64,000 bases of DNA from CAZAXU01 sp964489245 (GCA_964489245.1 CAZAXU010000001.1:37043-101042), one strand, 5' to 3'; shown: positions 44,547 to 54,427, numbered from the stretch's first letter. The notes: a model not told the origin generated them from the sequence alone. A program made the numbers and translations.

Positions 44547-45404
44547 CTAATAGGTTTTGGTCATATCTTCATCGATTATGATGATGAAATCTGCTTTATC
44601 TTTGTGTTTTTTATCCATTTTTCTTACGTTCTCTTGGGATTCCACATCGATACTTAGGATTTTTAAGTTGGGATTTTGTTGTTTGATATACCAAAGAATT
44701 CCTTGATTTTTATTGGAATGATAGCTTCCGTTATAGTGAATAAAAAGGCTTCCGGGTTTGTAATTTTTCAGAATGTTATAAGCCATAGTTGCATCTTTAA
44801 CGGCTTGGGCTTTAGGCAAATTTTCACCGCCGTGTCCTTCCATCATTTCCAGCATTTTTTTATATTGAGATAAATTTTTATCATATTGGATGGGAAGTGG
44901 AGCAATCCACTTTTTTTCATCTGCAGGCAAGCTGTCTAAAGTTTTAAAACCACCGTGAAATACTTTGCTGGCATATCTTCTGGGGATGTTTGTGGCAACA
45001 AAAGATAATTTGTTTTTTTTGGCAAAATCGAGTAGCGGTTTATAATCGGTTTTGAAGTTGGGCCACAATCGGGCATCTTTTTTTAAATCTTTGTATTTGA
45101 TGCTGTCTTTCAAATATCTGTCTATGGCGATTTGATTATCTGTTTCCATCATTTCGGCACCTAGAATCAGCGGCTTTATACTTTTCATTTTCAAATCTTT
45201 GGTCAGTTCCAGTTCCAACCAATGTGCAATCGGATTATTATGCTCTTCGCCAAAAAAAACAATGTCGGCTTTCAATGCTTTTTTGAGTAATCTTCTATAA
45301 GAAGTTCTGCAGCCGTTTTTTTTAAAAATTTTATAGGCCTGTTTCTGTTGAGCAAAACCGTTTAGGCTGAAAATGATAAGAACGGTGGTAAATATTTTTT
45401 TCAT
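44547..45404 (-). CDS. ChaN-family haem-binding-like protein
   Basis: The 285-residue protein has a signal peptide (MKKIFTTVLIIFSLNGFAQ), the motif DIVFFGEEHNNPIAHWLEL and, later, GSLFIHYNGSYHSNKNQG. These match the ChaN/Cofac_haem_bdg family; Campylobacter ChaN is an iron-regulated lipoprotein that binds haem. Here the signal peptide ends in AQQ without a lipobox Cys, so it is probably soluble in the periplasm. The next gene upstream on this strand is a lipoprotein. Confidence 0.85.
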   Translation of the reverse strand: MKKIFTTVLIIFSLNGFAQQKQAYKIFKKNGCRTSYRRLLKKALKADIVFFGEEHNNPIAHWLELELTKDLKMKSIKPLILGAEMMETDNQIAIDRYLKDSIKYKDLKKDARLWPNFKTDYKPLLDFAKKNKLSFVATNIPRRYASKVFHGGFKTLDSLPADEKKWIAPLPIQYDKNLSQYKKMLEMMEGHGGENLPKAQAVKDATMAYNILKNYKPGSLFIHYNGSYHSNKNQGILWYIKQQNPNLKILSIDVESQENVRKMDKKHKDKADFIIIIDEDMTKTY

Positions 45405-45421
45405 TGACAGAGATTTTAAAG

Positions 45422-45955
45422 CTATTTGATATGAATGATTTGATGAATTTTTGTTTTTTCAAGAGATACGGGAGGTGTTGTGATTTCAACATTGATTTCA
45501 ATGTTGTTTTTGTCGAGCACTTTGATTTCCAAATTTCCTTTTTTTACCGAATAGACTCCGGAATCTCTACAAAAGCATTGCTTGCCAACCAATAAGTTGA
45601 CTTGGGCAAGCTCAGCATCTTTCAATGTTGTATTTTGTACGGGGTTGGCTATTTCAAAAAATATTTCTTGACTGTAAGCCGCATCCATTAGGTTTTTGTT
45701 CAAGCCAGTCTTTTTATATTGATATCGAAAGATGGTTTTTTTACCGGAATCAAACTTTATATAAGTTTTTCCAATATTATCTTTCAACAGTTCAACCGAG
45801 GCATTCGGAATCAATTGAAATTTTTCGGCGTATTGATAATCAGTATCTTTTTTTGCTGATTTTTCAGTGACGGGTTTTGAAATATGTTTTGTTCTCATGG
45901 TGGAATTGCATCCTGATAAAAATAGAATTGCAACAAGTATGATAAGTTTGTTCAT
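45422..45955 (-). CDS. Uncharacterised lipoprotein
   Basis: The 177-residue protein has a clean lipoprotein signal (MNKLIILVAILFLSGC). The mature part contains a short Lys-rich linker and then beta-rich sequence with two Cys in GKQCFCRDSGVYSV. It lies 17 nt upstream of the ChaN-like gene on the same strand, so the two are probably co-transcribed. No known domain recognised. Confidence 0.78.
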   Translation of the reverse strand: MNKLIILVAILFLSGCNSTMRTKHISKPVTEKSAKKDTDYQYAEKFQLIPNASVELLKDNIGKTYIKFDSGKKTIFRYQYKKTGLNKNLMDAAYSQEIFFEIANPVQNTTLKDAELAQVNLLVGKQCFCRDSGVYSVKKGNLEIKVLDKNNIEINVEITTPPVSLEKTKIHQIIHIK

Positions 45956-46019
45956 CAGAAAAATAATTTTTTAAACCTCTACAAAATTCGTGGCTTTGCG
46001 GAGGTCAAATTTATAAGAT

Positions 46020-47315
46020 TTATTTTTTTGCCATCAACTTTTCGATTTCTTCTACAGTAATCGGGATGTTTTTCATCAAATTAACGGGTTCTCCTTTTTC
46101 TTGAATCACGTAGTCGTCTTCAATCCGCACACCAATACCTTCTTCGGGGATATAAATACCCGGCTCTACGGTAAAGACCATTCCGGCTTGCATGGGTTCA
46201 TACAGCAATCCGTAATCATGTGTGTCTAATCCCATGTGGTGTGAGGTGCCGTGCATAAAATATTTTTTATAAGCAGGCCAATCCGGATTTTCATTTTTGA
46301 TATCGTCTTTGGTTAGTAGGCCGAGCTTCAAAAGTTCTTTCTCCATAATTCTACCCACTTTTTCTTGATAATCTTTCCAGATCACACCGGGTTTAAGCAT
46401 TTTTGCAGCGGCATCTTTTACGCGCAATACGGCGTTATAGACTTCTTTTTGTCTGGGCGAGAATTTTCCGTTTGCGGGAATGCAGCGCGTCATGTCAGAA
46501 GCCCAATTTCCATATTCTGCGCCAACATCCATCAATATCAAATCACCGTCTTTAATTTCGGCATCGTTCTCAATATAGTGCAGGATATTAGCATTGTTTC
46601 CGCTGGCAATAATAGGTGTATAGGCAAAGCCTTTGGAGCCGCGTCTGAGAAATTCGTGAGCAAATTCCGCTTCGATTTCATATTCTTTCATTCCCGGTTT
46701 CATTTTATCCAGAACCCTTCTCAATCCGATCTCTGTGATTTTACAAGCTTTTTGTATTTGAGCAATCTCCTCAGGTTCTTTCACGGAACGAAGACGTTGT
46801 AAAATCGGGTTGCTGCGTTCAAATTTGTGTCCGGGAAACAGATTTTTAGCCTTTTCAATAAAACGATCTTCACGAGTTTCCACCTCTGTTAATGCACGGT
46901 AGTGTTCATTGGTGTTAATATAGATTCTTTTAGCCTGAAAAGCCAATTCTTTCAAGACACTATCAAAATCTTGCAGCCAATGTACATTTTTAATACCGGT
47001 GAGTTTACGGGCTTCTTCTTTGGTCAATTTCGGACCGTACCAAACTTTGATATGGTCATTGGTTTCTTTCAGAAAAAGAACTTCTCGGTTATTTTTATCA
47101 ACCGCATCGGGGAACAACAACAGGATGCTTTCTTCTTGGTCCACACCGGTGAGATAAAAAATATCTCGATGCTGTTGAAAAGGAATCGTGCTGTCTGCAC
47201 TGACGGGATAGATATCATTTGAGTTAAAAACAGCAATAGATTTAGGCTTCATTTTAGCCATAAATTTCTTGCGATTTTTAATATATACCTTACTGGAAAT
47301 TGCCGAATATCTCAT
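46020..47315 (-). CDS. pepP: Xaa-Pro aminopeptidase (aminopeptidase P)
   Basis: The 431-residue enzyme has an AMP_N domain (IAVFNSNDIYPVSADSTIPF, RDIFYLTGVDQEE) and a pita-bread metallopeptidase domain with ligands in LMDVGAEYGNWASDMTR (two Asp), MHGTSHHMGLDTHD (His), FTVEPGIYI (Glu) and VRIEDDYVI (Glu). It removes N-terminal residues before proline. No signal peptide is seen. Length fits E. coli PepP. Confidence 0.94.
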   Translation of the reverse strand: MRYSAISSKVYIKNRKKFMAKMKPKSIAVFNSNDIYPVSADSTIPFQQHRDIFYLTGVDQEESILLLFPDAVDKNNREVLFLKETNDHIKVWYGPKLTKEEARKLTGIKNVHWLQDFDSVLKELAFQAKRIYINTNEHYRALTEVETREDRFIEKAKNLFPGHKFERSNPILQRLRSVKEPEEIAQIQKACKITEIGLRRVLDKMKPGMKEYEIEAEFAHEFLRRGSKGFAYTPIIASGNNANILHYIENDAEIKDGDLILMDVGAEYGNWASDMTRCIPANGKFSPRQKEVYNAVLRVKDAAAKMLKPGVIWKDYQEKVGRIMEKELLKLGLLTKDDIKNENPDWPAYKKYFMHGTSHHMGLDTHDYGLLYEPMQAGMVFTVEPGIYIPEEGIGVRIEDDYVIQEKGEPVNLMKNIPITVEEIEKLMAKK

Positions 47316-47393
47316 AATAATAATTTTAATGATAATGAATTCAAAATTAGCTATTTTTTCTCAATGAAATTGAAAATTAAAAAAGAATATTTT

Positions 47394-48497
47394 CTAGATA
47401 ACTTCATAAGCTTTTCCGGGCAAACTGCTCACCACATTATTCAGTTCCAGCCCGAGCAATATTTGGGCCGTTTTTGAAATGGGCATTTGTAGGGAAAAAG
47501 AGAGTTCATCCAAAGAAGTTTTGCCGTTCTGTTGTAAATAGTCAAATATTTTTTGTTCTTCTTTATTCAGATCGACAAAAAGATTGAGTTGCTTATTGGC
47601 GGCTTGTTTTTCTTCTGTTTTCCATTGTAACATTTCAACAATATCTTTATGAGATGTAAGAATTATGGCTTGGTTGTGTTTGATAAGATTATTGCAACCT
47701 TTACTGAATTTGTCCGAGGTTCTTCCCGGTATGGCAAACACGTCTCTGTTATAAGAATTAGCGATATCTGCCGTTACCAAAGAACCGCCTTTAGCGGCAG
47801 ATTCAATGATTATCGTCGCCTCCGACAATCCGGCAATAATACGATTTCTTTTCAGAAAATTGTTTCTATCAACAATATCAGAACTCCAAAATTCCGTGAT
47901 TAAGCCTCCTTTTTCAAGCATATCTTCAGAAATTCTTTTATGTATAGAGGGATAGATTTGTTGAAATCCGTGTCCTAAAACACCAAAAGTGGACAAATCA
48001 TGCTTCAAAGCATTGAGGTGCGCTTCAATGTCCACACCATATGCCAGTCCGCTAACGATAACGGGACGATAGTCTTTCAGCCCTTCGATTAATTCTTCCA
48101 CCATTCTTTTCCCATATGGGGTAATGTTTCTCGTGCCGACAATACTGATGATATTCCTATCATTCCAGTTGGTATTTCCTTTTGAAAAAAACAGAATAGG
48201 TCCGTCCGGAGCATGAAATAATTTTTTTGGATAGTCATTGTCAAAAATGCTGGTGACTTGAATATGATTCTTTTCAATGTATGCCATTTCGTTTTCAACA
48301 CGATTAAAATCTTTGAATTTAGCAATGCTGTCAATTATAAAACTTCCAACATCCGGAATATCTATTGCTTTTTCTTTTGCCGCCTTGAAAATTTCTTCTG
48401 CCGTGCCAAAATGGCGTAGCAATTTTTTTGCACTGATATCACCAACATTGCGAACTTTTTGTAAAGCCAATAGGTAGAAGAGTTCGTTTTGCTTCAT
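47394..48497 (-). CDS. dprA: DNA-processing protein DprA
   Basis: The 367-residue protein has an N-terminal SAM-like/helical domain (NVGDISAKKLLRHFG), the extended Rossmann fold (SIVGTRNITPYGKRMVEELI, VVSGLAYGVDIEAH, IIESAAKGGSLVTADIA, VFAIPGRTSDKFSKGCN) and a C-terminal winged-helix domain. DprA loads RecA on incoming single-stranded DNA in natural transformation. It is divergent from the S41 protease gene, the starts being close together. Confidence 0.95.
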   Translation of the reverse strand: MKQNELFYLLALQKVRNVGDISAKKLLRHFGTAEEIFKAAKEKAIDIPDVGSFIIDSIAKFKDFNRVENEMAYIEKNHIQVTSIFDNDYPKKLFHAPDGPILFFSKGNTNWNDRNIISIVGTRNITPYGKRMVEELIEGLKDYRPVIVSGLAYGVDIEAHLNALKHDLSTFGVLGHGFQQIYPSIHKRISEDMLEKGGLITEFWSSDIVDRNNFLKRNRIIAGLSEATIIIESAAKGGSLVTADIANSYNRDVFAIPGRTSDKFSKGCNNLIKHNQAIILTSHKDIVEMLQWKTEEKQAANKQLNLFVDLNKEEQKIFDYLQQNGKTSLDELSFSLQMPISKTAQILLGLELNNVVSSLPGKAYEVI

Positions 48498-48555
48498 TTT
48501 GAAAAATATGCTTACTTTTAGGGTCTTAAAGATACTTAAAAATATGATAATGAAT

Positions 48556-50184
48556 ATGAAGAAATTGCTAAACCTGATTTTTCTCTTTCTCTTTTTCTTT
48601 ACGAATGCTCAAAATCCTTATTTTGATATAAGCAAGCAAATGGAAATTTATAATGATGTGCTTAAAACTTTAAGCATGAATTATATAGATGATATTAATT
48701 TTGGTGATGTGATGCAGCAACAAACAAAAAAAATGCTCAATGGTTTGGACAGGTTTACTACCTTCTATGATGAGCAAGGCATGCTGGAAGTCAGGATGAG
48801 ACAAAACGGACACTACGGAGGATTGGGAATTAATGTGAGAATTAAAGATTCACTGATTTTGGTTACAAGTATTCACAAAGATACGCCTGCGGCAAAGCAA
48901 GGATTAAAAGTGGGAGATAAGATTGTGGCAATCGAGGGGAAAAAAGTGAGTGAACTTTCCAATAAAGTGGCTTCAAATATTCTCAAAGGACCCAAGGGGA
49001 GTTCTGTGCATTTAGCCATCGAAAGAAACGGCAAAACCATTCAAAAAACCATTGAAAGAGACGATATCGTTCTCGATGCTGTTACGGCAACAAGAATTAT
49101 CGATGGAAATATCGGTTATATCAGATTTGTAAAATTTAATAAAAAAGCCGCACAACAAGTAAAGTCTGCGTTATTGGATTTGAAGACTAAAGGAGCTCAA
49201 AAATTGATTATAGATGTGAGAGGAAATCCCGGAGGGCTTTTAAATGAGGTCATCAAAATTGTGAATTTTTTTATTCCTAAAGGAAAACTTGTAGTAAAAA
49301 CCAAAGGAAGATTCAAAAAATATAATACCACTTTCAAAACAAGAAATGAGTCGATTGACGAAGAGATTCCGATTGTGATTTTGACAAATGACAGATCTGC
49401 ATCGGCATCTGAAATTCTTTCCGGAAGTTTGCAAGACTATGACCGTGCGCTGATTGTTGGAGATACAACTTACGGGAAAGGCTTGGTGCAACGCACTTTC
49501 AATTTGAAATACGGCACTTATATGAAACAAACCACCTCAAAATATTATATTCCGTCGGGCAGGCTGATTCAAAAGATTGACTATTGGCATCGAGACAAGA
49601 AAAACAAACCTTTGCGGATGAGCGATACCGAAAAAAAGAAATCTTTTAAAACCAAAGGAGGAAGAACAGTATATAATTTTGGAGGAGTGATTCCGGATGT
49701 AGTGGTTGATGATAAAATTAAAAGTGAAGTGGTTAAGGATTTGTTGAAAAAGAATTATATTTTTGACTATGCCACTTGGTACTATTTCAACAAACCCAAA
49801 CCTCAATCTGTGGCTGATTTTCAATTGACCGATAAAGATTTTAATATGTTGATCGATTATCTCGGGAAACATCAAATCAATCCGCAGACCACGGCTGAAA
49901 AAATATTGAGAAATGCATACAAAAAAGCAAAAAAAGAACGTTTATCAAAAGAATTGGAAAAAAGATATAATGCTCTTTTTGATGCCTACAACCAAGCCGA
50001 TGAACAAGATATGAAAATGCACAAAAATCTCATTTTAGATTTGATTTCAAAGGATTTGGTTGTCAGATATTTTTATAGTGACGGCTATGTGGATTATATG
50101 CTTAAAACAGACAAAACCATCAGAAAAGCAAAAGAACTTCTGAACGATTTGAGTCGATATAACAAACTTCTGAAAAAGAAATAG
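48556..50184 (+). CDS. S41 family C-terminal processing peptidase
   Basis: From the Met at 48556 the 542-residue protein begins MKKLLNLIFLFLFFFTNAQ, a signal peptide; other ATGs at 48544 and 48550 are possible. It has a PDZ domain (GGLGINVRIKDSLILVTSI) and the catalytic S41 domain with Ser in NDRSASASEILSG and Lys in TYGKGLVQRTF. The C-terminal third is helical and charged. It is a periplasmic serine protease of the CtpA type. A second, longer S41 protease lies 2 kb downstream on the other strand. Confidence 0.9.
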   Translation: MKKLLNLIFLFLFFFTNAQNPYFDISKQMEIYNDVLKTLSMNYIDDINFGDVMQQQTKKMLNGLDRFTTFYDEQGMLEVRMRQNGHYGGLGINVRIKDSLILVTSIHKDTPAAKQGLKVGDKIVAIEGKKVSELSNKVASNILKGPKGSSVHLAIERNGKTIQKTIERDDIVLDAVTATRIIDGNIGYIRFVKFNKKAAQQVKSALLDLKTKGAQKLIIDVRGNPGGLLNEVIKIVNFFIPKGKLVVKTKGRFKKYNTTFKTRNESIDEEIPIVILTNDRSASASEILSGSLQDYDRALIVGDTTYGKGLVQRTFNLKYGTYMKQTTSKYYIPSGRLIQKIDYWHRDKKNKPLRMSDTEKKKSFKTKGGRTVYNFGGVIPDVVVDDKIKSEVVKDLLKKNYIFDYATWYYFNKPKPQSVADFQLTDKDFNMLIDYLGKHQINPQTTAEKILRNAYKKAKKERLSKELEKRYNALFDAYNQADEQDMKMHKNLILDLISKDLVVRYFYSDGYVDYMLKTDKTIRKAKELLNDLSRYNKLLKKK

Positions 50185-50201
50185 GTTGGTTTAATTTGAT
50201 A

Positions 50202-50672
50202 CTAATTATATATTCTTAGAATATTGCCGGACTTAGAAATTCTATAAGGTTTCATTCCGTAGTTTCCTGTTCCCCGGATAATCTGTCCGTTGTGCAAATT
50301 ATATTCATTGTTTTCGCAGCTGCATTTTGCCGTGAATTGGTCAGGTTGCATCTGTGAGCAAGCACTTGGGCTGTGATTGGGGTCACTGGCTTCAAAAGCA
50401 ACATAACCCGAGCCGGTATTAAAGACAATAACTCCTTTGATGCCAACGTGGTCAACATCGACCAACACGGAATTGTTGGCATATTTCAAGCTGTTGTATA
50501 GCGGAAGATTCAAATTGATCTCATAGGAGAAGCTCAAATTTTGAAGATACGGGTTTTGATATTGGCTTTTTTTTGAACAAGAAGATTTTGAAAATAGCAA
50601 CAAAAAAAGCAGCGGAAGAAAAAATCGCCGTGAAGTGATACTTAAATTGATATGGTTTTTTAGTACCGTCAT
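50202..50672 (-). CDS. Rieske-fold protein with altered cluster ligands
   Basis: The 156-residue protein has an N-terminal signal with a twin-arginine-like motif SRRFFLP (residues 14-20) before a hydrophobic stretch. The domain that follows resembles a Rieske 2Fe-2S protein: box I SACSQM (Cys105, with Gln107 where His is expected) and box II KCSCENNEYNLHNGQIIRGT (Cys117, with Glu120 where His is expected), then GMKPYRI. The usual C-x-H and C-x2-H ligands are thus incomplete, so a normal Rieske cluster is unlikely. It lies just downstream of the prc gene on the same strand (10 nt). The role is unknown. Confidence 0.75.
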   Translation of the reverse strand: MTVLKNHINLSITSRRFFLPLLFLLLFSKSSCSKKSQYQNPYLQNLSFSYEINLNLPLYNSLKYANNSVLVDVDHVGIKGVIVFNTGSGYVAFEASDPNHSPSACSQMQPDQFTAKCSCENNEYNLHNGQIIRGTGNYGMKPYRISKSGNILRIYN

Positions 50673-50681
50673 TTTGAGAAT

Positions 50682-52754
50682 TTACATTTTTTCTAAAACT
50701 CTAAGCGCTTCGTTTAAATAGACATCTTTTTCAAGCTGTTTAATCCACTTTTCACGCTTAGACTTAAAAATCGTGTCGTTTTCTTTCCCGATGATATCTT
50801 GGTCCAGCGATTGAATGGAATATTGCGTTTGAAATTTAATCAAGCTGTCGAATTTTTTATTTTCTTTTTCGGTTTTTTCAATATCAGCTTTATATTTATC
50901 AAAATCCAGATATAACGTATAATCGTTTTTTCTGTTGGCAAGCCATTGGGCTTGTTTGTCTATGTTGATGAAAATGGAATCGTGATTGACTCTTTCTTGT
51001 TCCTCACGAATAATGTTTTCTTTTTCACTCAGGTTATACCATTTCTTGAAATTTGACGATGAAATTTTATCCCATTTCAAAGCTGTTTTTTCGTTTTCTT
51101 CTCTGACTTTCAAATGAGAGTATCTGTCGGGAACAAGAATGTCCGGCGTGACTCCTTTTCTTTGTGTGGATGCACCGGTCACTCTATAGAATTTTTTTGT
51201 TGTCCATTTCAGCGCACCTAAATCGCCATATTTGTTTCCGCCGACCCGATTCAAGCTGATAAAATTCTGAACGGTTCCTTTTCCGTAGGTTTTACTGCCG
51301 ATAATTATAGCTCTATCATAGTCTTGCAAGGCCGCAGCCAAAATTTCAGAGGCAGATGCAGAAAGTTCGTTGACGAGCACAATCAAATTTCCATCGTATA
51401 TAATGTGCGCATCTCTATCGTCTAAAATTTCTACTTTTTCTTTTTTGTCTTTAACCTGTACAATGGGACCATAGTCGATAAAAAAACCGCCGATGTCTAC
51501 CACTGTTGACAAAGATCCCCCGCCGTTATTTCTCAAGTCAAGTATAATGCCTTGAACTTTTTCTTTTTTGAGTTTTTTAAGTTCTTTTTTGATATCTGAA
51601 GCAGCAGATCGTTGTTCGTTGTCTTTGAAATTGATATAGAATTTAGGCAAATAGATATAACCGAATTTTTCTCCTTTTTTGTTATCAATAATCAAGGATT
51701 TAGCAAAAGTTTCAGCCAATTCCACCTTGTCTCTTGTAATGGGAATCACTTTTCCGGTGCCATCCATCCGTTTTACGAAAAGCTTCACAACCGTTCCTTT
51801 TTTTCCTTTGATGAGTTTCACGGTTTTTGACAGACTCATTCCTATGATATCCACGGGAGCTTCGTTGCCTTGTCCAACTTTAGTGATTAAATCTCCGACT
51901 TTTAAAACGCCGTCTTTTGCCGCCGGACCTCCCGGAATGATTTCTATGATTTTCACATAGTCTCCATCTTTTTGCAGTCTGGCACCAATGCCTTCAAAAG
52001 ATCCTGACATGCTGATATCAAATCGGTCTTTTCCTTCGGGGCTGAAATAATTGGTGTGCGGATCATATTGCATTGTGATGGCATTGAGAAACATAGAAAA
52101 ATAATCTACTTCTTCCATGTCGCGCATAGCCTCCTTGAAGTTTTTCATGATTTTCTTGGTATCTTTTCTTGCTTCTTTTTCCAGATCTGTCAAAGATTTA
52201 GAAACAAAAGAGCTGTCTTTTTTCTTTTTGGCGTCTTTTTGTTTATCATATATTTTTGAAAGAACAGAAGATTTAAGATATTTTCTCCATCGGTTTTTCA
52301 GTTCTTTTTCTGTTTTGGCAAAAGAGATATGCTCATAGTCAAGATTCATGGTTTCGTCAATGTGCAGCTGAAAAGGTTCAGACAAGATTTCATTCACATA
52401 ATCAAAAGACTTCCTTTGCCTTTTCAAGACAATGTTATAGGCTTTTTTGAATAAATCCATTTGAAGACTATTGATTTCATCGTCGATTAGATATTTATAT
52501 TTGGAAAGAGAATCTATGTCGGATTGCAGCAAGAATCTTTTAGACGGATCCAAATTTTTAATAAATTCACCAAAAACTTTCTCAGAGAATTGATTATCCA
52601 ATTTTTGAGGTTTGTAATGTGCGTAGTCCAACACTCTGTGAACAGCAAAAAGCGTTGCTTGCTCTTTTGACTCTTGATTCTGATGGTTCTTGAATCCTAA
52701 AAAAACGCCGACCAACAGCAGGACAGCTAAGATTGTCTTATAGTTTCTTTTCAT
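50682..52754 (-). CDS. prc: Tail-specific (carboxy-terminal) protease Prc
   Basis: The 690-residue protein, from the ATG at 52754 (an in-frame GTG at 52775 is less likely), begins with a membrane/signal helix (TILAVLLLVGVFLGF). It has a helical N-terminal region, a PDZ domain (FEGIGARLQKDGDYVKIIEI), the S41 core with Ser/Lys in NELSASASEILAAAL and TYGKGTVQNF, and a C-terminal helical domain. This is the layout of Prc/Tsp, which degrades misfolded periplasmic proteins and trims penicillin-binding proteins. TAACTTTG at 52829-52822 on the minus strand may be its -7 box. Confidence 0.93.
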   Translation of the reverse strand: MKRNYKTILAVLLLVGVFLGFKNHQNQESKEQATLFAVHRVLDYAHYKPQKLDNQFSEKVFGEFIKNLDPSKRFLLQSDIDSLSKYKYLIDDEINSLQMDLFKKAYNIVLKRQRKSFDYVNEILSEPFQLHIDETMNLDYEHISFAKTEKELKNRWRKYLKSSVLSKIYDKQKDAKKKKDSSFVSKSLTDLEKEARKDTKKIMKNFKEAMRDMEEVDYFSMFLNAITMQYDPHTNYFSPEGKDRFDISMSGSFEGIGARLQKDGDYVKIIEIIPGGPAAKDGVLKVGDLITKVGQGNEAPVDIIGMSLSKTVKLIKGKKGTVVKLFVKRMDGTGKVIPITRDKVELAETFAKSLIIDNKKGEKFGYIYLPKFYINFKDNEQRSAASDIKKELKKLKKEKVQGIILDLRNNGGGSLSTVVDIGGFFIDYGPIVQVKDKKEKVEILDDRDAHIIYDGNLIVLVNELSASASEILAAALQDYDRAIIIGSKTYGKGTVQNFISLNRVGGNKYGDLGALKWTTKKFYRVTGASTQRKGVTPDILVPDRYSHLKVREENEKTALKWDKISSSNFKKWYNLSEKENIIREEQERVNHDSIFINIDKQAQWLANRKNDYTLYLDFDKYKADIEKTEKENKKFDSLIKFQTQYSIQSLDQDIIGKENDTIFKSKREKWIKQLEKDVYLNEALRVLEKM

Positions 52755-52846
52755 AAATGCGATTATTTTATTCACCTTGTATAATTGTTTTTAGAAAAAA
52801 CTGTGCCAATTATATGGAGCACAAAGTTAATATATTATTTATGGAT

Positions 52847-52875
52847 TTTGTATAGAAATATTTTCCCTAATTTTG
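52847..52875 (+). promoter_or_regulatory. Promoter for queE
   Basis: TTTG (52847-52850) and TAATTTTG (52868-52875) are 17 nt apart, matching the Bacteroidota consensus; the ATG at 52900 is 24 nt downstream. It sits in the divergent gap with prc. Confidence 0.65.
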
Positions 52876-52899
52876 TGTCACTAAAATCTATTGACAAGA

Positions 52900-53523
52900 A
52901 TGACAAAGGAAACAACGTATAAAGAAGGAAAAAGATTGCCTGTAATGGAACATTTTCTGTCCATTCAGGGAGAGGGCAGGCATACGGGAGTTGCTTCATA
53001 CTTCATTAGAATTGGCGGTTGTGATGTGGGTTGTCATTGGTGTGATGTGAAAGAGAGTTGGAATCCGAACCTGCATCCTCTAACCGATGTGGACCATGTT
53101 TTGGAGAAAATTCCAAGCCACATTAAAACCATTGTGATTACAGGAGGAGAACCTTTATTGTATGATTTGAATTATTTGACGGAATCTCTGCATAGAATGG
53201 GAAAAACAATTCATTTGGAAACTTCGGGAACAGCGAATCTAACAGGTCGATTTGATTGGATTTGTCTTTCTTCCAAGAAACATGAAAATCCTCTTGAAAC
53301 AATTTATACAAGAGCAGACGAACTGAAAATAATAGTTTTTAACCATACGGATTTTGATTTTGCCGAAAAAGAATCTTTGAAAGTAAGCCCGGATTGTGAG
53401 TTGTTTCTGCAGCCTGAGTGGAGCCAAAGAGAAACAATTATACCGCAGATTATATCGTATGTAGAAAAAAACCCGAAGTGGAAAATTTCTTTGCAAACAC
53501 ACAAGTATTTACACATTCCGTAA
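52900..53523 (+). CDS. queE: 7-carboxy-7-deazaguanine synthase
   Basis: The 207-residue radical-SAM enzyme begins MTKETTYKEGKRLPVMEHF; an in-frame TTG three codons upstream is not preferred. It has the substrate-binding EHFLSIQGEGRHTGVASYFI, the cluster motif CDVGCHWCD and GGEPLL. QueE makes the 7-deazaguanine core of queuosine. No other queuosine gene is in the window. Confidence 0.93.
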   Translation: MTKETTYKEGKRLPVMEHFLSIQGEGRHTGVASYFIRIGGCDVGCHWCDVKESWNPNLHPLTDVDHVLEKIPSHIKTIVITGGEPLLYDLNYLTESLHRMGKTIHLETSGTANLTGRFDWICLSSKKHENPLETIYTRADELKIIVFNHTDFDFAEKESLKVSPDCELFLQPEWSQRETIIPQIISYVEKNPKWKISLQTHKYLHIP

Positions 53524-53679
53524 ATTTTATAAAATCGATACGAAAATCTCGTTACAAACCAACAATATGAAATGAATTAGGCATAATTATTGATATTATT
53601 GAATAGTTTTGAATTGTAAAAATAATTATCGTCAAATTAAAATAATTCATATATTAGCGGAGTAAAAAATTATGTAAGT

Positions 53680-54408
53680 ATGGAACCGAAAAAATCACCG
53701 AAAGCAGATTTAAATAATTATAGTTCTACGTTTATCTTATTTGGATTGGTAGCTATGTTGTTTCTTTCTTGGCGAGTCATTGAATTGAAAACCTATGAGG
53801 ATAAAATAGACATTGGCGAGCTGAATCTATCAGGAGATGATGAAGACGAAACTTTGGAAGTAAAAATAGAAGATATTAAGCTTCCGCCACCGCCTGTTCA
53901 AGCAGCTCCTCCAGAGGAAATTGAAGTTGTGAAGGATGAGGAAGATGTGAAGGAGGATATTGTTCAATCTTCAGAAACGGATGATAAAGAAGAAATCAAG
54001 GATGTTGAAGATATCAATGTGGACGATGAGCCTGAAGAAACCGATGTAGAGGTTCCATTCCAATTCATCCAAAATCCGCCAATCTATCCGGGCTGTGAAA
54101 GCAAGAAAGGAAAGGCGCTTAAAGATTGTATGAATGCCAAAATCAATAAATTTGTCGGCAGAAAATTCAATACGGGAATAGCCAGTGATTTGGGATTATC
54201 CGGAGAGAAAGTGAAAATTCTAACAGTTTTTACCATAGGGAAAGACGGAAGGATTATAAATATCAGAGCACGTTCAAAATATAAAGAATTGCAGAAAGAA
54301 GCCAAGCGTGTTATTGGAATGTTGCCGAGAATGAAACCCGGAAAACAGAGAAATATGCCGGTGAAGGTCACTTTCACTTTACCTATTATTTTCAAAGTAG
54401 AAGAATAA
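53680..54408 (+). CDS. tonB: TonB-like energy transducer
   Basis: The 242-residue protein has a short cytosolic N-terminus, one membrane helix (about 16-32), an acidic and proline-rich periplasmic linker (KLPPPPVQAAPPEEIEVV) and a C-terminal TonB domain (VKILTVFTIGKDGRIINIRA, PRMKPGKQRNMPVKVTFTLP). It would transmit energy from ExbB/ExbD to outer-membrane receptors; exb genes are at the start of the window. It is monocistronic and a terminator follows. Confidence 0.9.
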   Translation: MEPKKSPKADLNNYSSTFILFGLVAMLFLSWRVIELKTYEDKIDIGELNLSGDDEDETLEVKIEDIKLPPPPVQAAPPEEIEVVKDEEDVKEDIVQSSETDDKEEIKDVEDINVDDEPEETDVEVPFQFIQNPPIYPGCESKKGKALKDCMNAKINKFVGRKFNTGIASDLGLSGEKVKILTVFTIGKDGRIINIRARSKYKELQKEAKRVIGMLPRMKPGKQRNMPVKVTFTLPIIFKVEE

Positions 54409-54427
54409 AATTAAAAAAAATATCAAT

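Noticed and set aside
45973..46007. Weak hairpin ACCTC...GAGGT between pepP and the lipoprotein gene
   Set aside because: The stem is short with internal mismatches and a poor T tract; it may terminate weakly but is not strong enough to list as a feature.
51679..51960. Plus-strand frame of 93 codons opposite prc
   Set aside because: It is antisense to the PDZ domain of prc and shows no signal, motif or promoter.
54084..54395. Minus-strand frame of 103 codons opposite the tonB-like gene
   Set aside because: It is antisense to the conserved TonB C-terminal domain.
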